NCBI GenBank assembly: GCA_032871835.1
Contig: CM065298.1
Span: forward strand, 80,194,154 to 80,258,153
Length of the DNA stretch: 64,000 nucleotides
Origin: Dipteronia dyeriana
Taxonomy: Eukaryota; Streptophyta; Magnoliopsida; Sapindales; Sapindaceae
Direction: 5' to 3'
The notes beneath the pieces were generated by a model that had not been told where the DNA came from, did not search any database, and saw nothing but the letters and a program-made list of their open reading frames with translations. Shown here piece after piece: positions 21,720 through 32,219 of the stretch. Made by a program: the position numbers and the translations under genes. Positions within the stretch are counted from its first letter, which is position 1. Every line of letters begins with the position of its first letter.

Positions 21720-22275
21720 CAGTTTAATAAGATACTTGGAGATTGAAGTCATTCGGGTAACAACCGGTTTAATAAGATACTCGATTAAGTTACCCGGACA
21801 ACGAAGAAGCCAGTTTAATAAGATACTTGGCAATTGAAGTTATTCGGGTAACAACCGGTTTAATAAGATACTCGGTTAAGTTACCCGAACATCGAAGAAG
21901 CCAGTTTAATAAGATACTTGGCAATTGAAGTTATTCGGGTAATAACCGGTTTAATAAGATACTCGGTTAAGTTACCCGAACATCAAAGAAGCCAGTTTAA
22001 TAAGATACTTGGCAATTGAAGTTATTCGGGTAACAACCGGTTTAATAAGATACTCGGTTAAGTTACCCGAACATCGAAGAAGCTAGTTTAATAAGATACT
22101 TGGCAATTGAAGTTATTCAGGTAACAACCGGTTTAATAAGATACTCGGTTAAGTTACCCGAACATCAAAGAAGCCAATTAAATAAAATACTTGAAAATTG
22201 AAGTTATTCGGGTAACAACCGGTTTAATAAGATACTCGGTTAAGTTACCCGACCATCAGCCAGTTTAATACAACA
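21720..22275. repeat. 91-bp tandem array of element 1
   Basis: Unit starts at 21720, 21811, 21902, 21993, 22084, 22175 and a partial at 22261, i.e. a strict 91-bp period. Each unit is a diverged dimer of ~45-bp halves, CAGTTTAATAAGATACTTGG... and CGGTTTAATAAGATACTCGG.... Within each unit TTCGGGTAAC and its exact complement GTTACCCGAA lie about 36 nt apart, a perfect 10-bp stem. The array sits exactly between the 3' end of pol and the 3' end of the convergent antisense gene. Confidence 0.95.
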
Positions 22276-23276
22276 CTCGGCAATAATCAGCAAAAAATAG
22301 ACCAAAACCATTCAACTCAGAATAAAATTGAATTTTATTGCTCCTAAATGAATGGTTACAGTTCAAAGAATGGTTCTTTACAAGTAAAAAATAAAGAATC
22401 AGAATCTTCTACAAATCTACAAAATTAAGGTTGCGAGGATTTTGAGTTTTTGCCAATACTCGGATCTGGCACCATCTCGTATTCACGAAGCAGGCTCTCA
22501 TTAGACGGCCAAGTAATATCGTCGACAGTATCATCCCTCCACTGGCTGTAATCTTCACCCGGGACTGGCCCGACATCCGGGACTACACCCTCAACCGACT
22601 CTTGACTTGCGTAAAAGGTCGAGAGAGAGTGCTCGGACGGAATCTCTAAATACATAGGGTGGGGCTCTTTGCCTTGACTTTGGCAGTAGGCTCTCCATTC
22701 CTTCATCTGAATCCGAAGAGATTCCAAGGACCAGTCCACATGGTGTTTGATTGACAACTCCCAATTAGCACGGGCTTTCTCGGTCGCCCTACTCTTGACT
22801 TTGAAGAATTCACCGGCCGAAACTAGCCCACGTTGAAATTCCCAAAGAAGTAGGGCATCGTAAGCAGGGGATCTTTTAAAATGATCCACCCCTTGGACTT
22901 CCAGCTCCAACCTGGCTTCTCGGGAAAGTTATTCAGCTGTCAGCACTTGGCGCTCCAAATCTTCAATTTTTTGAACATACGCCGACTTCACCTTCTCCGC
23001 CTCCTGCTCGGCCTTAAGCATGGATTCTTCAGTAGAAGAAAGATGATTTTGAAGCGATACAACCTTCTCCGCTGCCAGAGATGCCTTATCCTCGGCTTCA
23101 ACCTACTTCGCCAGGCAGTGGTCAGCAAATATCTGCACATAGCCGACCTCCTGCTGATAAGCCTGCTCAACTCGAGCATGACCCTCCTCGCTCATCTTCA
23201 GCTGAGCCTCTAGACGCCTTATCAGATCAACTTGACATTGCTGCGTCTGAACAAGCTCAGCAAATTCGGCCACCAT

Positions 23277-23356
23277 CTGTAAAGGAATATACTTAGAAAA
23301 CCGGCAAAAGCAAAACAGTAAAGGAGTCAGAATTAACTGAGTTAGAATTAACTTAC
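23277..23356 (-). other. Intron 2 of the antisense gene (element 1)
   Basis: Donor GTAAGT after NGASY-type codons, acceptor ACAG before ATGGTGGCCGAATT; the frame is maintained. Element 1 has a short internal duplication making it 80 bp rather than 65 bp. Confidence 0.75.
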
Positions 23357-24191
23357 ATAAGATGCGCCGTTGAAAAAGTTTTGGAGACGTTCGGTCAGTG
23401 AACCATCTCTAAATCCGCTCCAGCGGTCTTCATATAAGCCCGACCAGAGGACATCTCTTGTAGCATATCTTTTAGAGAAAGGAATAAAGGAACCCCCGAG
23501 AGTTGAGCTCCCAGATTTCCAGACTCGGGGGCAGGAGAAGCCCTAATTGGCTCTAAAGATGGAGAAGGAACTCCCGAAGGTTCAGCCCCTATATCTCCAA
23601 CTTCGGGGGTAGAAGAAGCCCTACTTGGTTCTGAAGTGGGTGCATCTACTGATGCTCCAGCACCAACACTCGGGGCAATCTCATCCGCAACATCTTCATT
23701 GCTGGAGTCAATGAATGTGACTACCCGAGGAACTTTGAGAGGACGAGGTGGCGAACTAACTGCCTTTCGCTTCTCACCCCGAGAACGGTGGAAGTTGAGA
23801 TCAGCAGCAGGATCTTCCTGCGAATCGTCCCGAAAAGACTCAAAGAGTTTGGCACCGGCAGGCACTTGATCTGTCAAGACGCTACCACCGTCGCCAGCTT
23901 CAGACAGTCCAACAGGCTCTTCACTTGGACCCTCATACTGCCTCTCCCTATTTTCAGGCAGTTGGGTGTCAGTCGGCTCATCTTGGCCACTTGGACCAGC
24001 AAGATCCTGAGTAGAAGGCTGAGCACCCCGATCAACGCACTCGGGAATCTGCTCAGCAGTATCAGTTTCCTCATCAGGCTCGGGTGGAGCAATACCCTCA
24101 TCGCCCTGGCGGGAAGCTTCCTTCCTACTCGCTTGTAGAATCGCCTTCACCTGGCGAGCCTGAAGATCACTAACAACGTCCGTATTAAACA

Positions 24192-24264
24192 CTATAAAAA
24201 AAATTGTTAGAAAAGAAAATGGAAAAGCAGAGAAATACAACAGAAAGGGAGCCGGGTTACTTAC
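24192..24264 (-). other. Intron 1 of the antisense gene (element 1)
   Basis: Donor GTAAGTAACC, acceptor TTTATAG; removal keeps the frame from GHRR into DVVSDLQARQ. Same position in element 2 (39255-39185) and element 3 (62409-62481). Confidence 0.75.
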
Positions 24265-25389
24265 AACGCCTACGATGACCCGAAATCTGTCTGAAGAAAC
24301 CGAGCTTTATCAAGTCATCCTCTTTGAAAAGATAGCTTTTGCTCCTCTTTTCCAGAGTACGAACTGCTGCCTGAGTCAGCCTCTTCAGCTCTGAATCGCT
24401 ATAGTCGATTGTTTTCTTGTTCCACGCTTCGAGGGAACAAAAGAAGCGGGGAACACTCAACACCATTTGGTAATCCCCAGATAGAACAGTTATATCAAGG
24501 TTGAGAGCCCCTCCAGCAAAAAACCAATTGTTCTTCCAAAATTTATTGGATGTAGGGAATCCCCATATGAAACATTTCTTCTTTGGGTCATCAGAAGCAT
24601 CGACCCCCCGATTCGTCTGTACTTCTTTGGAGACCCAACCATCCGAAGAAGTAGACGCAAGAAAATAGGTCCCCGTTTTGCTAACCTGCCTCAGCGTAAA
24701 GAAATGCCTGATTTCATTCAGGGAAGGCGGTGAAAGGTTCATTCCGCTGAACATGTGCCACATGCACATCAAGACTTTGTAACTATTCGGGGCCAACTGA
24801 GCTGGGGCTATCCCTGCTTCAGCCAAAAACCAGACAATAAAAGGTTGAAGGGGTAAAGCATCGATCCGTAAATCGCGACCATGCCCTCAGGAGGATTCCA
24901 TACGGCTCTATCCCCCGCAGGAACCAAAGTGACTGAGTCTGGCAAGTCGAATCGGGAGCGGTATTTTTCTATCTCAGCTGGTCTGACCACGTTCGGTTCA
25001 GTATCAAAGCCACTCGGGCAAGTGTCAGAAAATGAAAGACGAGATGCCCTGTGTACTTCATCAACGTCGCCCTCGTTAACAGTCTGTTCCCTAGTCTGAA
25101 CGCTGCTCGAGCCGTGCTTGTATACCTTGCTTGTGCTCTGATGTTTACCCATCCTTCGAGAAGATACCCTGTGATCAGAAATATTTGAATCAGAACTAGA
25201 TGGAGAACTCGATACAGGGCTGAAAGTGACGTCAGGGTAGAGCCCAGAAACATCAACCTCTAAAAATGGAGGTTCATCTATTGGGATATCCCCCAGTAAT
25301 CGTCTAATGCAAGATACTGACTGGAAATCCCCACGCTCTAATGCATCAAAAGCGATTTTAAAGAGACGATGGCGGGAAGATGGCCCCAT

Positions 25390-25870
25390 TAAAACTAACA
25401 TTGAATTGAGATTGATGCAAGATCTTCAAGCGGAGAATCGCGAACTTCTGGATAAAAAAAAATCTAAGTCTAAAGAAATTTCTGTTGAAATTTTGAGAAT
25501 AAAACCAACAATGCCTCTCAGCGAAGAATTTTAAAATGAGGCAGCACGAAACCTTAGAAATTCAAAGCGGGAAAAAATTTATGACGAAACTCGATGACGT
25601 AGGCGGCAGTTGGGAAAACGCAAAAATCATTTCTCATAAATAAATTTGAAAAACGAAGAGACGTGGGACGCGTGTCGAAACAGGAAGTAGCCTTCAACCG
25701 TCAGAACTTCAAAACGTCACTATCATTTAAGATCTCGCGTGATGGAGCGAATCGAAATTACAGAGTCACCATTAAGACAAGCCATTATGACAAGACGGCT
25801 ATTCAGTTGAGAGAAAATTAAGATGATTAAAATACTCTTGCCCGAAATGAAATTTTCCTCGGCAAAAATA
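25390..25870 (-). promoter_or_regulatory. Probable leader/promoter region of the antisense gene (element 1)
   Basis: About 480 bp between the antisense ATG and the PPT, non-coding and similar in elements 0-3. It must contain the leader, and perhaps the promoter, of the antisense gene unless transcription starts in the LTR. I see no unambiguous TATA box. Confidence 0.4.
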
Positions 25871-25884
25871 TTTTAAGGGGGTAT
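25871..25884 (+). other. Polypurine tract of element 1
   Basis: TTTTAAGGGGGTAT ends directly at the LTR; identical at 40882-40895 in element 2. Confidence 0.8.
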
Positions 25885-26759
25885 TGTTGTATGTAAATTT
25901 TACAAAGCATACACGTCATTGACAAGAAGGAAAAAATAGCCAGGTGGACGCCCAGATGTGCATTCGGGAAATATCCTATGAGGTATCATTAAAGAGAAGA
26001 AAAGCCTGAGTAAGCATATACTGAATAAAACCTACTCAGGATAAGCTAACAGCACTCGGGACTGGTTAAATAACACTTCTACTCGGGCTCAAACGGTACT
26101 ACTCGGGACCATCAGGTATTACTCTTACTCGGAAATAAATACGACCCGAGTAAGAACTTGGTGCTTAATTCATACGGATTGTCATTAAATACGTGACGAT
26201 ATCCATCAGGAAGGAATCCCAAATGAAATAGAGAATTAAATTAGAAGAGTCCCCAATCAGGAAATAACTTGATTTCTTTACGAAGACTACATTCTTATAA
26301 GGAAACAAGTCCAAATTGAACTGCACTACTAGGATCCCACTCGATTTCTATAAGAGACTCCGAAACAGGAAAGAAGACAAATCAACCTCAAGCAAGTAAC
26401 TGAATCACAATTAAATACAATGATCTTATGTTACTTGTACAAAGCAGATTAGGGTTCTATAAGCATATAAATAGACCCATAATCTGGCTCAAAAAGATAT
26501 AGGCAATATAGCTCACAACAATCATAGTAAATACAGAGAGAAAAAATAGAGATCGAGAGCTTGTAAAACATCTTATTCTCTTAGTGGATTTTGGCTTGGT
26601 TGATCTTTCAACCACCCGTGGATGTTTCTCCGGCCATCAGAGTTTTACCACGTAAAATTTGTCTTTGTTACTCTCTCTGCATCTCTTTCTCTTTGATTCA
26701 ATAGCCGAAATCCAATCCTTGTTGGCTTTTTTTGCATAATCCAAAAATCGACGTTAACA
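25885..26759 (+). repeat. 3' LTR of element 1
   Basis: 875 bp, the same length as the 5' LTR, with scattered substitutions by eye (for example within the first 200 bp). TATAAATA at 26466-26473. Confidence 0.95.
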
Positions 26760-26764
26760 AACAT

Positions 26765-26991
26765 ATTCATACATTGTTATACCACACAGAAATACAAGAA
26801 AAAAATGAAAATGAAGATCATAAATATTAGTTTACCTTCTTGTGTAATATCGGGAATGAAGCTCGTTTTTGGAAGAGATATCCGGAATAGTTGATTGATT
26901 TTCAGACAACTTTTTTGGACCAGAGAGGCTTTTAAAGAATAAAGAATTGATTATTTAAGGACAATTTCGATAGCTCGCCATAATATACGTA
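26765..26991. other. MULE 3' terminal non-coding region
   Basis: Continuation of the MULE after element 1. No gene; AT-rich, ending at the right inverted repeat. Confidence 0.5.
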
Positions 26992-27033
26992 TTTTAAACT
27001 TAACTTATTATAACGGTGATATCACTACAACTC
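26992..27033. repeat. Right terminal inverted repeat of the MULE (42 bp)
   Basis: Reverse complement of 5601-5642 with one mismatch. Confidence 0.8.
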
Positions 27034-27711
27034 ACCAAAAAAGAAAATGATATTTCTTACAATTTCTACTTCATTTAGTTGGTTCCTCGTTTTTATTTTC
27101 TAGCACCTTCTTTTCCTAGATAGATGCACCAAATCGATACATTTCTATTACTTGATTACCTTGTCTTCTTCTGTTTAACCCAAGATCTCTCCTCTTAAAT
27201 GGGTTATTAAGCACTTGACAGCACACGTTAGAGTGCTGATTCAACATGTGTTTTTTTAATTTCTCATTAAAAATACAATTTCATGAGCCTCAGGGCCGTA
27301 AGTCGATGGATGAGTTTAAAGTTTAACAAACAACTCCTATCCTATTAATAATAAAAGATTTCAAAAAAAATTATTTACATAATTGATAGATAGATACCGG
27401 AAAAAAAAATATACAATTACATTCCATTCATTTCCGAACACAACTGATATCCCCCAAAAAAAACCTGAATTGGACCCAAATTGGTAGCTTTTATTTTTTC
27501 TCAACAATAGACCACATATTTTTCATTTCAACATATAAATACACATGATAAAAAAAAATTGTATGCATTATATAACAACAAAACTAATGTAAAAAGAATA
27601 ATAAAACAATTAAAAAGAAAACAACAGAAAGAACAAAACTTTTACATAAATATCTTATTATAAAAAATTTGCTATCTATTTTTTTTTCTTCTTATTTTCA
27701 AGTCTATAATG
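27034..27711. other. 3' flank of the host gene
   Basis: AT-rich non-coding DNA that probably includes the 3' UTR of the minus-strand gene (27712-29238). No other feature seen. Confidence 0.5.
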
Positions 27712-29238
27712 CTAACAATTTTTATAAACAGAAGAATCTACTGCTTCACATGAACAAATTTGCTTCATAATAATAGAATAATAATCAACCTCATAATTGC
27801 TATTTCCACGTTGCATCATTACAATTGCTGGACTCGATGATGAGCTTGACTCGATGAGTGAACTCGCTTCCGGAATTGACTCAGTCGACGTAACCAAATG
27901 GATGTTCTTCAATATATGCTCGTTGGCTACGAGTTGACTCAAAATTCCTGACTCCGTCAACAAACTCTTCTTCTTGTGTTGCATTGAAGCTCGGACTATC
28001 TCCGTTAACATGGCGATCGATAACCGCCGCACCCCACGAGCACCGCCCATTAACATGGCTGAGTTAGCCTGATAATGCGGCTGAGTTTTGTCCGAGCTCC
28101 TCTTACTATGCTTATTGTTGGAGACAATTTCTTGCTTCATTGAGATAAAAACCGACTCGGGAGTTTGAGTCCTGACTCGGACGAGTGGGTCACCGAGTAG
28201 AATCAGTTTTTTGACGTCCACTAGCATTATATGCTTGAAATTACGCCTGACTCGGCCGAGTAGCATCGGATAACAAGCCCATCTTCGCAGACTCATCGGG
28301 ACGTGGTCTAAAAACCCGGCGAGAGAATTCTCTGGGTCTAACTCGTTAACTTCAAAACCCAAAATAGATCCATAACTCAACTGAGTCAACTCACCTGAGT
28401 CAGAGTCAGCACGAACTTCCGTCGAGTTACTGTAATTACCTCGAATTCTCTTACCCCACAGAGGCTCTCCCATGTCTTTCTTCACAGATTTCACGAACTG
28501 AGTCACGTCAAAACGCAACGCCGAGTCCTTCTTACTGGTGCCGTTCGATTCCTTGTAATGACGTATGAGTTTGGAGAACGAGTCGTTTTCTTCTTCGATG
28601 ACAGAACCGAATTTGGACAATGAAGACGACGAACTATGGAGAAAAGCCGTGTCGGACTTGGAAGAGAGGCCGGAGCGATGGAGGACTCTCAAAAACAGAC
28701 GAAACTCGTCCTCCGTAGTGTCCTCCGCCACGTGTCCGATGATAAAATCGTTGACTGCTCTGGTACCGCGGCGGTACAGAACACCCATTCCCTGTAAAGC
28801 AACTGGGTTGACCCGTTTTCTCGGGTGGTTACTGTATCCCGGGTCGGAGCTCCACATTTTGAAGAAAGAAAACGGAGAGGGATTTGGATTGGTTGGAGTT
28901 GGAGTAGAGTTTTGAGATAAAATTCTACGTGGGGTGTTGTTGAGAGAAGAAGTGGAGGGCTCGAAAGTTGAGAGAGTGAAGAGTAGGAGAGTTAAGAAAA
29001 CAAAGAGAGCGCATATGGAGATTGTGGATTGGGCTTTGCTGGATATCAAACTGGAGTTGCTCCGTTTCATCCTTGACGGAGAAGATGATGATAATGGGGA
29101 GGCGGTGGTGGAGGAGTGGTGTCGTTGGTTGCTGTTTTTGTCTTCTTCTTCAGGGAAGAATACTAGAAGTAGACCCATGCCCCAGTTTTCAGTGACGGTG
29201 GTGGTGGACTTGGGTGTGAGAGTAAAACTGAAACCCAT
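27712..29238 (-). CDS. Intact plant-specific single-pass membrane protein (DUF7780-like)
   Basis: A single open frame of 508 codons on the minus strand. The cytosolic N-terminus (about 75 residues, Ser-rich) is followed by one membrane segment (ISICALFVFLTLLLFTLSTF, about 73-93), giving a probable type II topology with signal-anchor targeting to the secretory pathway. The large C-terminal domain contains LQGMGVLYRRGTRAVNDFII, then EPLWGKRIRGNYSN, the PMSLRRWACYPMLLGRVRRN block and a C-terminal IMKQICSCE...VYKNC with paired Cys. I recognise this as a conserved uncharacterised plant family (named DUF7780 as far as I recall), with a fold reminiscent of glycosyltransferase-like proteins; no activity is established. 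Start: ATG at 29236-29238 has G at -3 and G at +4; a second Met at residue 57, just before the membrane segment, is an alternative. No introns or breaks. It is the only clearly functional gene here. Confidence 0.85.
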   Translation of the reverse strand: MGFSFTLTPKSTTTVTENWGMGLLLVFFPEEEDKNSNQRHHSSTTASPLSSSSPSRMKRSNSSLISSKAQSTISICALFVFLTLLLFTLSTFEPSTSSLNNTPRRILSQNSTPTPTNPNPSPFSFFKMWSSDPGYSNHPRKRVNPVALQGMGVLYRRGTRAVNDFIIGHVAEDTTEDEFRLFLRVLHRSGLSSKSDTAFLHSSSSSLSKFGSVIEEENDSFSKLIRHYKESNGTSKKDSALRFDVTQFVKSVKKDMGEPLWGKRIRGNYSNSTEVRADSDSGELTQLSYGSILGFEVNELDPENSLAGFLDHVPMSLRRWACYPMLLGRVRRNFKHIMLVDVKKLILLGDPLVRVRTQTPESVFISMKQEIVSNNKHSKRSSDKTQPHYQANSAMLMGGARGVRRLSIAMLTEIVRASMQHKKKSLLTESGILSQLVANEHILKNIHLVTSTESIPEASSLIESSSSSSPAIVMMQRGNSNYEVDYYSIIMKQICSCEAVDSSVYKNC

Positions 29239-29521
29239 GTCTTGTGTTGTGTCGATGTGAGCGAGTGAGGATGATGTCGCATATGGGAGATTGACAAGGA
29301 CTAGTTGGAGGGTGTCAAGTCTACTTGAGGCTGCTCTTTGTGGGAGAGAGCCTACATTTATTACAAATCTGTCCCAAATTTTTTGAGATAAGTCCCGGTA
29401 TGTGAATCATTAATCATTAATCCAACGCTAATGATATTTTAATTTTTATAAATCAATTGTTAGAAGCAATCCCAAAAGGAATTAAATGAAATTAGATTTT
29501 CTTTTATTTTTAGTATGAACG
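29239..29521 (-). promoter_or_regulatory. Truncated 5' region of the host gene
   Basis: Only 283 bp of upstream DNA remain before the LTR of element 2. The leader near the ATG is C/A-rich. A TATA-like TATAAAAA on the minus strand lies at 29444-29452, about 205 bp upstream of the ATG. The original farther-upstream DNA continues at 41802. Confidence 0.5.
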
Positions 29522-30423
29522 TGTCGTATGTGAATTTTACAAAGCATATACGTCATTGACAGGAAGGAGAAAATAGCCAGGTGGACGCCCAAATGGGCAC
29601 TTAGAAAATATCCTACGAGTCATCATTAAAAAGAAGAAAACTCGAGTAAACAAGTAGTACGGCAAGACCTACTCGGGATCAATTAAATTACTCAGAATCG
29701 ATTAAAAGTACTCGGGATTAACCAAAAAGCATTTTCTACTCGGGCTCAAACGGATCTACTCGGGACCAACCAGTGTTATTCTTACCCGGGATAAATGCGA
29801 CCCGAACAAGAAACTTGGTGCTTAATTCACACGGATTTAGTAATTAAATACGCGAAGATATCCATCAGGAAGAATCCCAAAGAGAACAAAATACTGAGCT
29901 AGAAGAATCCTCAATCAGGAAACAACTTGATTTCTCTACAAAGACTACATTCTTATAAGGAAACAAGTCCAAATAAAGCCGCATTACTAGAATCTCACTC
30001 GATTTCCATAAGAGACTCCGAAACAGAAAAGAAGACAAATCAACCTCAAGCAAGTAACCGAATCACAATTAAATACAAAGATCTTGTATTACTTGTACAA
30101 AGCAGATTAGGGTTTTATAAACATATAAATATATCCATAATCTCGTCCAGAAAAGATATAGGCAATTTAGCATACACAACAAGCAATAGAAAAATACAGA
30201 GAGAAAAAAGAGAGATCGAGAACTTGTAAACATCATATTTTCATAGTGGATTTTGGTTTTGTTGATCCTTCAACCACCCGTGGACGTTTCTCCTGTCATC
30301 GGAGTTTTACCACGTAAAACTTGTGTCTTCGTTACTCTCTCTGAATCTTTTTCTTTTTGAATTAATAGCCGAAATCCAATCATTGTTGGCTTTTCTGATA
30401 CAATCCAGAAATCGACGTCAATA
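29522..30423 (+). repeat. 5' LTR of element 2
   Basis: TGTCGTATGTGAATT...GTCAATA, 902 bp. TATAAATA at 30124-30131; nested hairpin near 30281-30315. The inner end lost its CA by C to T. Confidence 0.9.
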
Positions 30424-30425
30424 AT

Positions 30426-30443
30426 TGGCGCTAGAAGGAGGGG
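30426..30443 (+). other. Primer binding site of element 2
   Basis: TGGCGCTAGAAGGAGGGG, identical to element 1. Confidence 0.75.
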
Positions 30444-30469
30444 TTGAACCTCCGAACTTGTTAAAAGCA

Positions 30470-32160
30470 ATGGCAGGAAGCAGAAGCAGTTTAGGGAATG
30501 GCCAAAAATCACCAGGCGATCTCCATGTTGGCAACACGTCACGAGATTGTGCAGCAAACACAGAAAACCAGCCTGCACACCTGGCAGGGATCCAGCAAGT
30601 TCCTTCAACCAACCGAGATCTTACGCTGCGTTTTCAAGAGGCCTTGCGGCAATTGGTGACAGACACAGCAAGGGAAGGGATTGATCTACTGGCTACAGGA
30701 GCACATACTCCCAATCCTCCACCCGCAAGGCTCAGTTCGGTGGTGGTTGGGCCAGGAATAACTATGCCAGAAACCAGAATGAACTCTTCCCCAATCAACC
30801 CGGCTGGACAGGAAACACTAGAAGAGGAACAACATCACCAGAGGCTGGACCACAATCAAACAGTACGTGCCAGACATCGTAAATACAACTGGCACAGAGG
30901 TCGGTCATCATGAGAAGACAATGATCAACACCATCGCAAACGTCATCATAGAGTCACACGAGAGGTCCGGCACCAGAGTGAAGAGTCTGAGGAAAGAATG
31001 ACAGTTACCTAACGGTTCAACGGTAGAGGAAGCCCGGTTGAGGACAGAGATGTCATGATCCAGAGCCTAACTCAAGAAGTCGAGAACAATAGGCGTCAGA
31101 TGGATGCATTGGTCAGACGTTATGTCTATAACAATTTATCTGACGAAGACTCAAACAACCCATTTACCAAGGAAATCTTACGGACCCCTTTCCCAGAAAG
31201 GTTCAGGATGCCGCACGTGGAGTAGTTTAAGAAAGACACGGACCCGAAAGAGCACGTGAGATGCTATAAAAGTGCCATGGCCCAGTATGCTCACAGCGAT
31301 CCCTTATTATGTCTCAATTTCCCATAAAATCTGGGAGATATGGGGTCGAGGTGGTTCGGAAGGTTACCTTCAGCAAGCATCAAGAGTTTCAGTAAATTAA
31401 GCAGGATCTTCTCAAGGCAATTCCTGAGTAACGTTCACAGAAAAAAGTTAGTGGCTCATCTTGCTCAAATAAAACAAGGGAAAGATGAGTCACTGAAGAA
31501 ATATCTAGGGAGATTCGGCCAAGGGGTATCAGAGATTGGCAGTGCAAACGATGAAGCCATAATCGCTGCATTCATCAATAATTTGTAGAATGGACGGCTA
31601 TTCTTTGATTTGAGTAGAGCACGGCTGACTAGATATGCTGACATGATGGATATGGCAGGAGGATACGCACTGGCTGAAGAAGAAGAATTAGCTACAGGGG
31701 GGAGCTATATGCACGGAGGAAAGCCCGAACAGAAGGATACTGAAACCAAAAGGCAGAATCAAAAGGGAAAGCTAAAAGGGAATGGCAAGGAGAAAAACAA
31801 GGATGGGGGTAATGGGCTTAATGCTGAATGGTCTACAAAGAAATACCGATGCAGATATACCAATTACACTCCTCTTCGAAAAAAACAAGAAGAAATTTTA
31901 GCCATCTTGAAAGAGAAGAATATGGTGCGAGAACCGCGGTGACAATCTCAGTTAGCCCGAAGAGATACAACTAAGTATTGCAGATTTCATAAGGAAACCG
32001 GGCACGAGACTTCAAAGTGTTTCAAGCTCAGAGATTACATAGAGACTCTTATTCGGGAATGGCACTTACGGGATGTAATCTTAAAAAAAGATGAGAAATC
32101 AGAAACTAAGAAAGAAGTTAAGGCAGATCACTCTGGACGAAATCAATGCCCTAGTCCAGA
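30470..32160 (+). pseudogene. Element 2 gag
   Basis: ATG at 30470 (MAGSRSSLGNGQKSPGDL). A TGA at 30911-30913 replaces a Ser codon present in element 1. The capsid domain at about 31190-31588 includes WFGRLPSASIKSFSKLSRIF and ends at TAG 31586-31588, in the same place as in element 1. Then comes RYADMMDMAGGYALAEEEE (31610-31942), a Lys-rich basic stretch, TGA at 31939, and the knuckle CRFHKETGHETSKC (about 31979-32020). Confidence 0.85.
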
Positions 32161-32219
32161 GGCCAATTAGGTAATACATACGATATACGGAGGACCCTCT
32201 ACCGGGAAAAGCAACCGAG

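Larger units (their letters stand above)
22425..25389 (-). pseudogene. Element 1 antisense gene (three exons; 'putative gypsy type transposon' domain)
   Basis: Minus-strand gene with ATG at 25387-25389 (MGPSSRHRLFKIAFDALERG). Exon 1 (25389-24265) holds a Ser-rich stretch, then AIYGSM, the core PPSLNEIRHFFTLRQVSKTG and WGFPTSNKFWKNNWFF. Intron 1 is 24264-24192 (73 bp, GTAAGT...ATAG). Exon 2 (24191-23357) is acidic/Pro-rich and low-complexity. Intron 2 is 23356-23277 (80 bp, GTAAGT...ACAG). Exon 3 (23276-22425) is Glu/Gln/Ala-rich and coiled-coil-like, ending at TAA 22425-22427. The exons join in one frame. Stops in exon 3 (about 23103 and 22930) and a frameshift in exon 1 near 24815 break it. 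Function unknown; the domain matches what I know as PF04195. It is transcribed towards pol. Confidence 0.8.
15279..26759 (+). mobile_element. Element 1: near-full-length Tat-lineage Ty3/gypsy element
   Basis: 11,481 bp with two 875-bp LTRs, TG...CA ends and a perfect 5-bp target duplication (AACAT, 15274-15278 and 26760-26764). Order: LTR, PBS, gag, (protease deleted), RT, RNase H, remnant of a second RNase H, integrase, 91-bp tandem array, antisense gene on the minus strand, PPT, LTR. The dual RNase H and the extra antisense gene place it in the Tat lineage. Equal LTR lengths and a perfect TSD make it the best-preserved Tat copy in structure, but it carries two internal deletions and many stops. 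It is inserted into the MULE upstream of the transposase gene. Confidence 0.95.
5601..27033. mobile_element. Large Mutator-like element (Kaonashi/VANDAL-like), split by Tat element 1
   Basis: A 42-bp inverted repeat encloses a plus-strand DUF1985/Ulp1-like gene and a convergent minus-strand MURA-type transposase. Removing element 1 and one TSD copy (15279-26764) leaves about 9.9 kb, a plausible size for a MULE with two genes. DUF1985-Ulp1 proteins are known cargo of plant MULEs called Kaonashi, and Ulp1-like and DUF1985-like genes also occur in VANDAL MULEs. I looked for 9-10 bp target duplications outside the inverted repeats and did not find a match (ATGTCACCT left, ACCAAAAAA right). The outer limits are therefore less certain than the content. 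Both genes are broken. Confidence 0.7.

Noticed and set aside
23636..24138. Plus-strand ORFs opposite antisense-gene exon 2
   Set aside because: Shadow frames; the minus-strand frame is the one conserved in elements 1-3 and joined by introns.
28565..29260. Plus-strand ORFs opposite the host gene
   Set aside because: Shadow frames of the conserved minus-strand gene.
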